8,421 nucleotides of DNA, taken from NCBI GenBank assembly GCA_030151105.1, contig JASLEN010000335.1, positions 1 to 8,421 on the forward strand. Direction: 5' to 3'. Below the pieces are notes generated by a model. That model had not been told where the DNA came from. It was given only the letters and a program-made list of their open reading frames with translations, and searched no databases. The position numbers were made by a program, and so were the translations under genes. The number at the start of each line of letters is the position of its first letter. Position 1 is the stretch's first letter. Of the stretch, positions 1-5,795 are shown in pieces. This stretch comes from Dysgonomonas sp. Lineage in GTDB: Bacteria > Bacteroidota > Bacteroidia > Bacteroidales > Dysgonomonadaceae.

Positions 1-198
1 ATCGCAATTGCTTTTGTCGGCTTGAAGTAGGTTTCCAGCAAGGTCGATAAGATTCAATTGAGTTGAATTTTTGACTCCTATCACTGGAGTTATTTTTCCT
101 TTTTCAATCAATTTTCCTCCAAAAATGGCTTTTGTAAACCAGTCCATATTTGTTGATGGATGGTACGATAAGCCCGAAATGTCATACATATTTGCCAT
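1..198 (-). CDS. Probable phage major capsid (coat) protein, N-terminal part only
   Basis: An open frame of 66 codons starts at ATG 198-196 and runs off the left edge without a stop. It begins MANMYDISGL and continues with segments such as KAIFGGKLIEKGKI and GVKNSTQLNLIDLAGNLLQ. I recall this style of N-terminus from coat proteins of Bacteroidota prophages, but the fragment is too short to show a capsid fold. Position supports the call: it lies 105 bases downstream of a prohead protease-scaffold gene on the same strand, which is where the capsid gene sits in HK97-type head modules. The leader is A-rich (AAACAAAAGAAT before the ATG), as is usual for Bacteroidota, with no Shine-Dalgarno site. 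If correct, the protein would assemble the prohead shell and be processed by the upstream protease. The alternative is another small structural protein between protease and capsid. Confidence 0.65.
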   Translation of the reverse strand, partial: MANMYDISGLSYHPSTNMDWFTKAIFGGKLIEKGKITPVIGVKNSTQLNLIDLAGNLLQADKSNCD

Positions 199-212
199 AT
201 TCTTTTGTTTAT

Positions 213-226
213 GCCCCAAAGAGGGC
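213..226 (-). other. Small GC hairpin in the capsid gene leader
   Basis: GCCC (213-216) and GGGC (223-226) can pair around a six-base loop, 15 bases upstream of the capsid start codon on the minus strand. The four-base stem is short, but it is the only GC-rich patch in an AT-rich leader. It could be an RNA hairpin affecting capsid translation, or a weak terminator read on the plus strand, where GGTTTTGTTATTTT follows. Neither role is demonstrated. Confidence 0.25.
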
Positions 227-262
227 GGTTTTGTTATTTTATAAAATGTGTTAATTATAGGT

Positions 263-289
263 TGAAAAGTCTTTTCAGTTCTCTGAACT
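263..289. repeat. Two abutting palindromes between protease and capsid genes
   Basis: TGAAAAG-T-CTTTTCA occupies 263-277 and AGTTC-TCT-GAACT occupies 277-289, sharing one base. Both are perfect. They lie in the 105-base gap after the protease stop codon on the minus strand. No T-tract follows either one on the minus strand, so a classical terminator is unlikely. A binding site, or an RNA processing element that separates protease from capsid expression, is possible. Confidence 0.35.
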
Positions 290-303
290 ATCTATTGTAG
301 TAC

Positions 304-891
304 TTACTTCCTATTTCTCTGATTAAGAGCATACGCCATTCGCTCGGCATTGCTCATTTCGGAGGTTGAATGGTGCGAAAGTTTTTGTTTAAGTGGCTGA
401 GCAGAAGGTGTTTTCTTGCGCATTTCTTCCACTTCTTGTTTGGTGTCTTCTATCATCGACTGCGCATCGGTCAAGGCTTGAGCCAATTCGTCGATAATGC
501 CTTGCATTTCAGCAATTTTGGCTTTTACGGCTTGTGCTGTTTTGGGTTCAAACTCCTGAAGGCGAACACGTTTTCGCATAGTTTGTGGTGCTACGGCATC
601 TTGCGGCTTGGTGTTTTTTTCTGCCACTTGTTGCGTTTCCACAAATTGTCCATCTTGATCCACAACCAAGAGGTTGCCATCAGCCAGTTTGTGCTCACCT
701 GCAGGCATTTGCTCATCGTCGAGCGTTGCAAATCCGTCTTGATCCACATAGACTTCTTTGCCATCTGCCAACACAAAAAGCACATACGCTTCGCCGCTCT
801 GCGTACTATCTTTGCGCTGCACATCTTCTGTACCTAATAGCAAGTTAGCAAGCTTGTTAAGTAGTGTTTTCTTTTGTTTGTTCATTTGCAT
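304..891 (-). other. Possible nested scaffold start inside the protease gene
   Basis: Two in-frame ATG codons, at protease residues 194 (base 891) and 196 (base 885), lie exactly at the junction of the protease part and the coiled-coil part. They follow an A-rich stretch (CAAAAACAACAAA) like a Bacteroidota translation start. Starting at residue 194 would give a 195-residue protein consisting only of the scaffold region. Separate in-frame scaffold starts are known in other phages, for example lambda Nu3 within gene C. Its use here is inference. Confidence 0.4.
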
Positions 892-1470
892 TTTGTTGTT
901 TTTGGGTGTCTTATTTACTCTGGAAAGGTTGACCGTTTGGGTGAAAAATCCTTCGAGCGAAAATCCTTTTACATTGCCCGTCATGACCTCTTGTTGCCAA
1001 TATTTTTGGTCTTCTACTTTGTAGCTGCACATGAGCGTCCCTTTGGGCAGATTGTTGAATCCTAATGCTTTAGATTTATCCTTTTCGGGGTCTTCTACTA
1101 TCCATAGTTCGGTGAGGTAGTTGCCCTTGAGGGGGCTTTGGTGCTGGTGTGTGGTGTTGTGAAGCGCCACTCCCGTTTTCATCATTTTTTGTGCTATTTT
1201 TTCGATTTCGTGAGCCGAAAACCTGATATAGTACTCTCCCTCGGCGGGAGAGTATCTATAAATCAATTGATCGGGTTGGAGAATGGCTCCCGTTAGCACT
1301 TGTTTTTGGTTGTCTCTACTGAGCTTGGTGGCTTGTGGGGACTGCTTGTTGAGCGCCACAAAGTCCACTTCGTTGGCTGGCATATCTACGAATGAAATGG
1401 CATAAATGCCCGTTGTGTCGTCCACTTCGTCGATAATGCAATTGTACACAAGTGTTTTTTGCTTTTCCAT
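304..1470 (-). CDS. XkdF-like phage prohead protease with scaffold-like C-terminal half
   Basis: This 388-residue protein appears to combine a prohead maturation protease with a scaffold. Residues 1-180 carry the protease part: an N-terminal strand region ending in IYAISFVDMPANEVDF, a histidine cluster (H104, H108, H110 in HNTTHQH) and GFSLEG at 169-174, with S171 the likely nucleophile and E173 beside it. That arrangement matches XkdF-like putative serine proteases of phages. Residues about 222-280 hold glycine- and aspartate-rich units (LADGKEV, DQDGF, LADGNL, DQDGQF). Residues about 309-352 look like a coiled coil (KAKIAEMQGIIDELAQAL), as expected for a scaffold. The tail is basic and rich in Q, N and R. 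The protease would cleave scaffold and capsid tails inside the prohead. The capsid-like gene follows on the same strand. The portal that normally precedes it is absent here and appears divergently at 7944. The start is the only good upstream ATG. Confidence 0.8.
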   Translation of the reverse strand: MEKQKTLVYNCIIDEVDDTTGIYAISFVDMPANEVDFVALNKQSPQATKLSRDNQKQVLTGAILQPDQLIYRYSPAEGEYYIRFSAHEIEKIAQKMMKTGVALHNTTHQHQSPLKGNYLTELWIVEDPEKDKSKALGFNNLPKGTLMCSYKVEDQKYWQQEVMTGNVKGFSLEGFFTQTVNLSRVNKTPKNNKMQMNKQKKTLLNKLANLLLGTEDVQRKDSTQSGEAYVLFVLADGKEVYVDQDGFATLDDEQMPAGEHKLADGNLLVVDQDGQFVETQQVAEKNTKPQDAVAPQTMRKRVRLQEFEPKTAQAVKAKIAEMQGIIDELAQALTDAQSMIEDTKQEVEEMRKKTPSAQPLKQKLSHHSTSEMSNAERMAYALNQRNRK

Positions 1471-1475
1471 ACTGT

Positions 1476-1493
1476 ATAGATAATTGATGTTTG
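1476..1493 (-). repeat. Left copy of boundary inverted repeat, upstream of the protease
   Basis: Read on the minus strand this is CAAAC-A-TCAATTATCTAT, ending five bases before the protease start codon. The same sequence, lacking only the single A between CAAAC and TCAATT, occurs on the plus strand at 7878-7894 upstream of the portal gene. The two copies are inverted relative to each other and bracket the non-structural gene block. The octamer ATAGATAA inside it recurs on the plus strand at 1573-1580. I see no target-site duplication outside the copies. Confidence 0.55.
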
Positions 1494-1596
1494 AGATTAT
1501 TGCTTTTTGATGTTTTTTGTTTCAAAATCTTATACTCACCTTAACCTCGTTTCGGTAGGTGGTTTTGTAGTGATAGATAAATGGATGGGAGAATTG

Positions 1597-1628
1597 TTGG
1601 TGGATGAGAGGAAAATTCTCTAGCTTTG
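1597..1628 (+). promoter_or_regulatory. Bacteroidota-type promoter for the first small membrane protein
   Basis: The box TAGCTTTG (1621-1628) matches the Bacteroidota -7 consensus TAnnTTTG exactly, and TTG (1597-1599) lies 21 bases upstream as a -33 element. Transcription would begin near 1633-1635. That excludes an upstream in-frame ATG at 1604 as the start and favours ATG 1649. The paralogous gene at 3726 has a similar box, TAGCTTTA, followed by the same leader word AAATCTAA, which supports function. Confidence 0.6.
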
Positions 1629-1648
1629 GAATGCAAAATCTAACAACT

Positions 1649-2083
1649 ATGTCAATGCTAGAAAATGAGAAACAAACAGCTGTAGATCAGAGAATATACT
1701 CAGATTTGATGATTTACATTTGCACTCTTTTGGGAGGTATATTGCTCGCTGACTATATGGTGAGCCACAATTTTAAGATATTGGGGCAAAGAGAAAAAGT
1801 TGCGCCTACATGGATAATTGCTATTGTGGCATCGCTTTCATCCCTCATCTTTGCCATATTAACACCTAATATGTCACTTATATCTGACTTCTATCTATCG
1901 CTACTTACATCTCTGATTGTCATTTACATAGTGCGTAGAATACAAGGTAAAAGTATTGCGCAATATTTTGAAAATGGAGGACAGAGTTATAGGTGGACAA
2001 GAGGAGCTTTGCTGCTTGGAATCTGGTATGCAATAATGCTTACAATAGTTATAATACTGATTGTCTTTGATATAGACATATAA
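1649..2083 (+). CDS. Small four-helix membrane protein, paralogue of 3726-4157
   Basis: This 144-residue protein has four hydrophobic segments, at about residues 20-37, 54-72, 80-96 and 120-140, so it is probably an inner-membrane protein. It is clearly homologous to the protein at 3726-4157. Shared positions include GG (29-30), YM and N-K-LGQ-E (36-49), Q-G near residue 100 and GG-Y-W (110-115). I recognise the pattern GG-L/P-L-A-Y-N-K-LG from uncharacterised Bacteroidota membrane proteins but know no function. The start at 1649 is chosen because the promoter box ends at 1628 and because it gives a length close to the 143-residue paralogue; ATG 1655 is also possible. An in-frame ATG at 1604 lies upstream of the likely transcription start. 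It is divergent from the phage protease gene and has no close partner downstream. Confidence 0.75.
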   Translation: MSMLENEKQTAVDQRIYSDLMIYICTLLGGILLADYMVSHNFKILGQREKVAPTWIIAIVASLSSLIFAILTPNMSLISDFYLSLLTSLIVIYIVRRIQGKSIAQYFENGGQSYRWTRGALLLGIWYAIMLTIVIILIVFDIDI

Positions 2084-2212
2084 TTTAAAAAAACGCCGCC
2101 CCCCAGCCCCTTAATGAAAATGAGAAGAGAGCCAATCTAAAAAGCTAGAAGCCTCCCATTTTTACCCTAAAAGCATTTCTAAAAAAAAGAGAAGAAAAAC
2201 TTTAAATAAAAA

Positions 2213-2226
2213 TGTGTGTGTGTGTG
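2213..2226. repeat. Dinucleotide repeat (TG)7
   Basis: Seven perfect TG units lie in the gap after the first small membrane protein. Such tracts can change length by slippage. This one is not inside a coding region and is not clearly within a promoter, so a switching role is not supported. Confidence 0.6.
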
Positions 2227-2230
2227 TTCG

Positions 2231-2261
2231 ATTTCCCTTGGGGGAGTTAAAAGGGGGAAAT
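2231..2261 (+). terminator. Possible terminator hairpin 3' of the first small membrane protein
   Basis: ATTTCCC (2231-2237) pairs perfectly with GGGAAAT (2255-2261) around a 17-base loop, followed by the pyrimidine-rich CTTTTCTTTATTC. It is a candidate terminator for the plus-strand gene ending at 2083, but it lies about 150 bases beyond the stop and the loop is long. Confidence 0.3.
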
Positions 2262-2394
2262 ACTTTTCTTTATTCTATTCTTCTTTTCTCTTCTTTACTT
2301 TACTATGTTCGTTTTGCGGCAACAGGTGTTGAACATGTGTTCGATTGATGGTCTGTAGATAGCTACAAGTGTAGTTTAGTTTTGGGTAGGAACT

Positions 2395-2430
2395 AAAAAA
2401 AACGCTTGTGAATTTTATTCACAAGCGTTT
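2395..2430 (-). terminator. Strong intrinsic terminator of the FN3 lipoprotein gene
   Basis: A perfect 14-base stem, AAACGCTTGTGAAT (2400-2413) with ATTCACAAGCGTTT (2417-2430), encloses a three-base loop. On the minus strand it is followed at once by a run of eight T, the first two of which belong to the stem. It begins 25 bases after the lipoprotein stop codon at 2456. On the plus strand the following bases are only TTTCTT, so termination is mainly for the minus strand. Confidence 0.88.
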
Positions 2431-2455
2431 CTTAAGTGTATATTTTGAGAGAGAG

Positions 2456-3583
2456 TTATTGTACTCGAGTATATACATATTCAAAAGTTACTCTATTGAT
2501 TACCAACTGCTCTACTGGTGTACTACTATTGAATATGTTCAAGATATTCTCATATTCTTTTTCATCAAGGTCTCTTACAATATAAAAATCTGATTCTCCT
2601 ATGGCAAATTTAACCATTTCCACATCTTCTACCTTTACTCCATTTTTATCTGCATAGAGAAAAGCTATAATATCGTTTTGGATATAATATTGTCCCCGAT
2701 ATTTATCTACCCATACGTCTGGATTTTCGGTGTGCTCATATACAAAGGTTTTGTTGTCAAAAAATTCATATTGGGTTGTTCCTTTATAGTCCTTCAAATA
2801 TTCTTTTTCAATAAAGGTTGTTAGTTCAGCATCAGATGTCTCTGCCACAGCCCTCAAATATATTTGTTTCCACTTTCCAACCATAAAAGATCCATCCTCT
2901 GTCAGCGTTTTAATTTCCAAAACATTAGATTCAGCTATCAGACTTCCCTCTCGAGAATCTCTGAAGGCTTTTACTTGAACGCTGTATTTGGTGTCGGGAG
3001 CAAAACTTACAAAATCACCGTTCCAATGAACTGTCATTCCATTGTCGATAGGTGTAATAAAATTTGAAGTTTCCCACTTGCTATCTCCTTCTGCTTTGTA
3101 GAACACTTGGTAAGAATATGCCATAGGCACTTTGTCCCAGTCCAGATTTATTTTATTATGACTAATGGCTTTACCTTTTACATTGAAAAAACCAATATCT
3201 GTCAATGTTTTAATTTCCAAAATATTAGATTCAGCCATTACACTACCTTCTCGAGAATCTCTGAAGGCTTTTACTTGAACGCTATATTTGGTGTCGGGAG
3301 CAAAGCTTGCAAAATCGCCATTCCAATGCACCGTCATTCCATTGTCGATAGGCATAATAGAATTTGAGGTTTCCCACTTGCTAGCCCCTTCCGCCTTGTA
3401 GAATACTTGATAGGAGTATGCCTCCGACACTTTGTTCCAGTCGAGACTTATTTTGTTGTAGCTAATAGTTTTAACCTCTATTTTGAAGGTTCCTATTTCT
3501 GGTTCTACATCATCTTTGTCGTCGCTAGAGCATGATGCCACGAAGAAAGGAAGTGCTAAAAATAAAAATAATAGTTTTTTCAT
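2456..3583 (-). CDS. Lipoprotein with two FN3 domains and a lipocalin-like C-terminus
   Basis: The 375-residue product has a lipoprotein signal: MKKLLFLFLALPFFVASC, cysteine 18 being lipidated. The residues after it, SSDDKDD, resemble the acidic export signals that send Bacteroidota lipoproteins to the cell surface, so surface exposure is plausible. Residues 31-128 and 131-228 are two fibronectin type III domains in exact 100-residue register, with shared KISLDW/KINLDW, AYSYQVFYKAEG, SFAPDTKYSVQVKAFRDS and ESN-LEIKTLT. Residues 231-375 (GKWKQIYL...YEFFDNKTFVYEH...YYIQNDIIAFLY) look like a lipocalin-like beta barrel as found at the ends of other Bacteroidota lipoproteins; this is pattern recognition, not proof. 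The FN3 pair probably serves as spacer or binding domains. It has its own promoter (3639-3669) and terminator (2395-2430), so it is monocistronic. It lies between the two membrane-protein paralogues. Ligand unknown. Confidence 0.82.
   Translation of the reverse strand: MKKLLFLFLALPFFVASCSSDDKDDVEPEIGTFKIEVKTISYNKISLDWNKVSEAYSYQVFYKAEGASKWETSNSIMPIDNGMTVHWNGDFASFAPDTKYSVQVKAFRDSREGSVMAESNILEIKTLTDIGFFNVKGKAISHNKINLDWDKVPMAYSYQVFYKAEGDSKWETSNFITPIDNGMTVHWNGDFVSFAPDTKYSVQVKAFRDSREGSLIAESNVLEIKTLTEDGSFMVGKWKQIYLRAVAETSDAELTTFIEKEYLKDYKGTTQYEFFDNKTFVYEHTENPDVWVDKYRGQYYIQNDIIAFLYADKNGVKVEDVEMVKFAIGESDFYIVRDLDEKEYENILNIFNSSTPVEQLVINRVTFEYVYTRVQ
2894..3493 (-). repeat. Tandem 300-bp in-frame duplication encoding the two FN3 domains
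   Basis: Units 3194-3493 (first domain) and 2894-3193 (second domain) are offset by exactly 300 bases, or 100 codons, with no indels visible. The best-conserved part is about 2949-3090 against 3249-3390; for example TCGAGAATCTCTGAAGGCTT occurs in both at the same offset. Conservation at the DNA level, including synonymous positions, suggests recent duplication or ongoing gene conversion. The edges are more diverged than the core. Confidence 0.85.
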
Positions 3584-3638
3584 TGTTTGTCTTTAGATGT
3601 GATTATAAATTGGAAATGTAATTTCTGTTAAAGTGCTG

Positions 3639-3669
3639 CAAAGATAAAATTCTATGCCTTATAAAACAA
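3639..3669 (-). promoter_or_regulatory. Promoter of the FN3 lipoprotein gene
   Basis: On the minus strand TATCTTTG (3646-3639) is an exact TAnnTTTG box. TTG (3669-3667) lies 20 bases upstream as the -33 element. The start codon at 3583 leaves a leader of about 50 bases. This is the best-formed Bacteroidota promoter in the window. Confidence 0.65.
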
Positions 3670-3689
3670 TCAATTAGCCTTTTTTGTAT

Positions 3690-3697
3690 TAGCTTTA
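3690..3697 (+). promoter_or_regulatory. Likely -7 box of the second small membrane protein
   Basis: TAGCTTTA differs from the TAnnTTTG consensus only in its last base and lies 28 bases before ATG 3726. No TTG is seen at the -33 distance. The call rests on similarity to the paralogue's leader at 1621-1648: both have TAGCTTT followed by AAATCTAA shortly before the start codon. Confidence 0.45.
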
Positions 3698-3725
3698 CGT
3701 ACATAAAAAATCTAATACAAACGAA

Positions 3726-4157
3726 ATGAAGTCTATCGCTACTCAGAGAAAGGTTTTTACTCCCAAACATATTTTTACTGCCACATTTTTTGGTGGTCCA
3801 TTGGCCACTGGTTATATGCTGGCAAATAATTATAAGGCTCTTGGGCAAAACGAATACGTCAAGCATTGCTCGATAGCGACTGCCTTGTTTTATCTGTTTC
3901 TTATAGCTGAAGATTTTATCATTCCAGGAAACATAAAATTTCCAAAATTTATTATTCCATTACTTCTTGCTTGGGGTGCACGATGGCTTGCAGAAAAGTT
4001 ACAGGGCAATCTTTTGAATGAATATCAGGCAGAGGGTGGTTTATTATATGGTTGGAAAAGAATAACAGCAGTAGCACTGTTGTCTATTTTGGCTACGCTG
4101 GTCTTCATTGCTGTATTTGTAGAATTGCTTGCATCATTTGATTTAGTCGAATATTAG
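3726..4157 (+). CDS. Small four-helix membrane protein, paralogue of 1649-2083
   Basis: The 143-residue product has hydrophobic segments at about residues 16-34, 48-62, 74-88 and 112-136 and is probably an inner-membrane protein. It shares the family pattern with the protein at 1649-2083: FFGGPLATGYM and NNYKALGQNE here against LLGGILLADYM and HNFKILGQRE there, then LQGNLLNEYQAEGGLLYGW against IQGKSIAQYFENGGQSYRW. The two are diverged, so this is an old duplication or separate acquisition, but promoter and leader remain recognisably alike. The function of the family is not known to me. The gene is divergent from the FN3 lipoprotein (142-base shared gap) and convergent with the FISUMP gene, from which a two-way terminator separates it. 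The start is the first ATG after the predicted promoter. Confidence 0.78.
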   Translation: MKSIATQRKVFTPKHIFTATFFGGPLATGYMLANNYKALGQNEYVKHCSIATALFYLFLIAEDFIIPGNIKFPKFIIPLLLAWGARWLAEKLQGNLLNEYQAEGGLLYGWKRITAVALLSILATLVFIAVFVELLASFDLVEY

Positions 4158-4163
4158 AAATAA

Positions 4164-4199
4164 AAAAGAAGCTACGAGATTACTCTTGCAGCTTCTTTC
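4164..4199. terminator. Bidirectional terminator between convergent genes
   Basis: AAAGAAGCT (4165-4173) pairs perfectly with AGCTTCTTT (4190-4198), with further GAG/CTC pairing possible in the loop. T-rich tracts follow on both strands: TTTCTTTAT on plus and TTCTTTTTTATTT on minus. It sits in the 63-base gap between the gene ending at 4157 (plus) and the one ending at 4221 (minus), so it probably serves both. Confidence 0.78.
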
Positions 4200-4220
4200 T
4201 TTATACATATTTTTCACGTT

Positions 4221-5630
4221 CTATTCTCCTCCATACACCTCCTCGTAGCTGAGAATACCCGAAGTGGTGTTATCGTTTTTCTTGCAACGAACGGGATACA
4301 TGTTGGTGAAATAGGATTTACCCATAACCCACTTGTTAGTACCCACAACTGAACCCGCTGGACGGATCCAAAAGTTGGCAACCCAGTTCTCATAGACAGT
4401 ATAAGTAGCGGCTGGATTAGGAATGTTTTTCCAATCGAAAACGGTTGAAAACACAGCCAAAATTCCATATTCTTTAGGACCAATCTTATCATCTTTGATC
4501 AGTGAGGCAAGAGATTTGAAAGGCGAGTCCGCTCCTACCCACATGGCTGCAAATCCTCCTTTGAGTGCAATCTTGGATGCTCCTCTATTGAGATCGGCTG
4601 TGCCCAGTGGCAAGCAGTTGGTAAGCGGATAGCGTTCTTTGTCTATCAACCCTGGATTAGCATTGAGGAAATCGATATCGATTCCACTTTCGTCGTAGTT
4701 GCCAGCATTAAATTGTTCGTCAATATATTCAAACAAAGTCACATACTCCTGATTATAGGGCACATGCCATCCATCGGGACAGATTCCTTGTATAAAAGAA
4801 TTAGGTCTTCCGTTGGCATCCTTTCGAGGCGCCATACGGTTGATTCCATTCACCACAATTGTCTCTGTGTGTTCTGGTTCTTCGCCATTGAAGGTCATAA
4901 AGTAGTTGTACAGTAGCCCCACATTGGGATAACGCTTGAAAAACGTATCGTCACTAATAGCAGGATATTCTTCATTCCCAAAGTAGTCTTTATACTCCTT
5001 GGGTGGTGCTGGATATTGATATCTTCCTTCTTTGACCAATTCTATTTGCGACAAGTCTTCGGGCACAAGCATCGAAGTTCCTATTTTCACAGGATATTTC
5101 CCTCTCCCATTTGCCACCGACTTGGTTCTCAAATTCTCTAACATCCAATAGCCCTCGTCCCCAAATTGCTTTACGGGATAAATATTTCCCTCATGATCTT
5201 TCATAAATTTGACCTTCGGATTGATCCAGTCTGGTGGTATCAACTCGTCCTCTTGCTCTGCCGAAATATCTTCCCATGCCGTACCCGACCACACTTTCAA
5301 GCCCTTGGTCAGCCCCGAAATGGTGGGTGTTGGGTCGCAAGCACTCGTGGGCTCTAGCATCCCTTTAGTAGTGTTAAACACAACTGCCCCGATATAATCC
5401 TTAGCTTCAGAATTATTTGCCAAAGGCTCCAAATTTACCACATCTATCAATCCCACACGAGGCAATCCCAGCCCCTTAGTCGCGTTGGCACCCATACCTT
5501 CATTTTGTTTGAGCTGCAACAACGCCCCTTCTACGGGCACTGTTTGGGTTCCAATTGTCACCTGCGCATAACCTCCTTGTGCAAATAATAAAGATATTAT
5601 TGCACCTACTATTAGCTGTTTCTTTCTCAT
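4221..5630 (-). CDS. Secreted FISUMP-domain protein (Fibrobacter succinogenes major paralogous domain)
   Basis: This 469-residue protein has a Sec signal peptide (MRKKQLIVGAIISLLFAQGGYA, likely cut before Q23) and no lipobox, so it is exported to the periplasm or outside. Residues about 24-125 form the region common in Bacteroidota exported proteins (VTIGTQ, GLGLPRV, GAVVFNTT, GLKVWSGTAWE). The FISUMP-like domain follows: DHEGNIYPVKQFGDEGYWMLENLR (144-168), ICPDGWHVP (283-291) and the closing YPVRCKK (445-451). Cysteines 283 and 449 may form a disulphide. FISUMP proteins are abundant in Bacteroidota, and their molecular role is unknown; surface or extracellular roles are usually assumed. No consensus promoter was found upstream. 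Transcription would end at the two-way hairpin at 4164-4199. The TauE-like gene lies 165 bases upstream on the same strand, so co-transcription is possible but not shown. Confidence 0.8.
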   Translation of the reverse strand: MRKKQLIVGAIISLLFAQGGYAQVTIGTQTVPVEGALLQLKQNEGMGANATKGLGLPRVGLIDVVNLEPLANNSEAKDYIGAVVFNTTKGMLEPTSACDPTPTISGLTKGLKVWSGTAWEDISAEQEDELIPPDWINPKVKFMKDHEGNIYPVKQFGDEGYWMLENLRTKSVANGRGKYPVKIGTSMLVPEDLSQIELVKEGRYQYPAPPKEYKDYFGNEEYPAISDDTFFKRYPNVGLLYNYFMTFNGEEPEHTETIVVNGINRMAPRKDANGRPNSFIQGICPDGWHVPYNQEYVTLFEYIDEQFNAGNYDESGIDIDFLNANPGLIDKERYPLTNCLPLGTADLNRGASKIALKGGFAAMWVGADSPFKSLASLIKDDKIGPKEYGILAVFSTVFDWKNIPNPAATYTVYENWVANFWIRPAGSVVGTNKWVMGKSYFTNMYPVRCKKNDNTTSGILSYEEVYGGE

Positions 5631-5795
5631 AGCTATATACCTTAGCCTATCTTTTTTGAAGAAAAGGCAATTTATGTATTTTTGTATAAAAATAAATTTA
5701 TGTTATCTGTTCCTTAATTCTTGATAGTGTTTGATCAAATATCTTTCATAAAGGTAAGAATAATAAAACATCAAGCAATTTTCTTTCTTCTTTTT
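5631..5795. other. Gap between FISUMP and TauE-like genes with a palindrome and a stray promoter-like site
   Basis: TTTGATCAAA (5730-5739) is a perfect ten-base palindrome. On the plus strand TTG (5656-5658) and TATTTTTG (5677-5684) resemble a promoter with an 18-base spacer, but no plus-strand gene follows. On the minus strand no clear terminator for the TauE-like gene and no consensus promoter for the FISUMP gene were found. Confidence 0.3.

Larger units (their letters stand above)
2084..2392. other. Gene-free stretch of low-complexity DNA
   Basis: No convincing gene is visible in these roughly 310 bases. In order they hold a C-rich patch (2094-2110, with a run of six C), a purine-rich stretch (about 2180-2200), a (TG)7 repeat (2213-2226), a hairpin (2231-2261) and a pyrimidine-rich tract (about 2262-2323). 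There are two copies of TGTGTTCGATT, at 2223-2233 and 2336-2346. The last part, about 2324-2392, has mixed composition with no clear signal. Confidence 0.5.

Noticed and set aside
370..1065. Several open frames on the plus strand inside the protease gene (up to 155 codons)
   Set aside because: They are opposite-strand shadows of a well-supported protease-scaffold frame. Their translations are cysteine- and phenylalanine-rich without domain features.
1316..1525. A 69-codon minus-strand frame across the protease start
   Set aside because: It overlaps the protease N-terminus in another frame and has no recognisable features.
1604..1648. Upstream ATG at 1604 as the start of the first small membrane protein
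   Set aside because: A well-formed promoter box lies at 1621-1628, inside this extension. The start at 1649 also matches the length of the 143-residue paralogue.
2213..2226. (TG)7 tract as a phase-variation switch
   Set aside because: It lies about 130 bases after one gene and far from any promoter box or start codon, so no target for switching is evident.
2894..3493. A CRISPR-like or other non-coding repeat array
   Set aside because: There are only two units of exactly 300 bases, wholly in frame within a coding gene, encoding FN3 domains.
4214..4492. A 92-codon minus-strand frame at the FISUMP 3' end
   Set aside because: It is an alternative frame of the FISUMP coding region, whose C-terminal motif YPVRCKK is intact.
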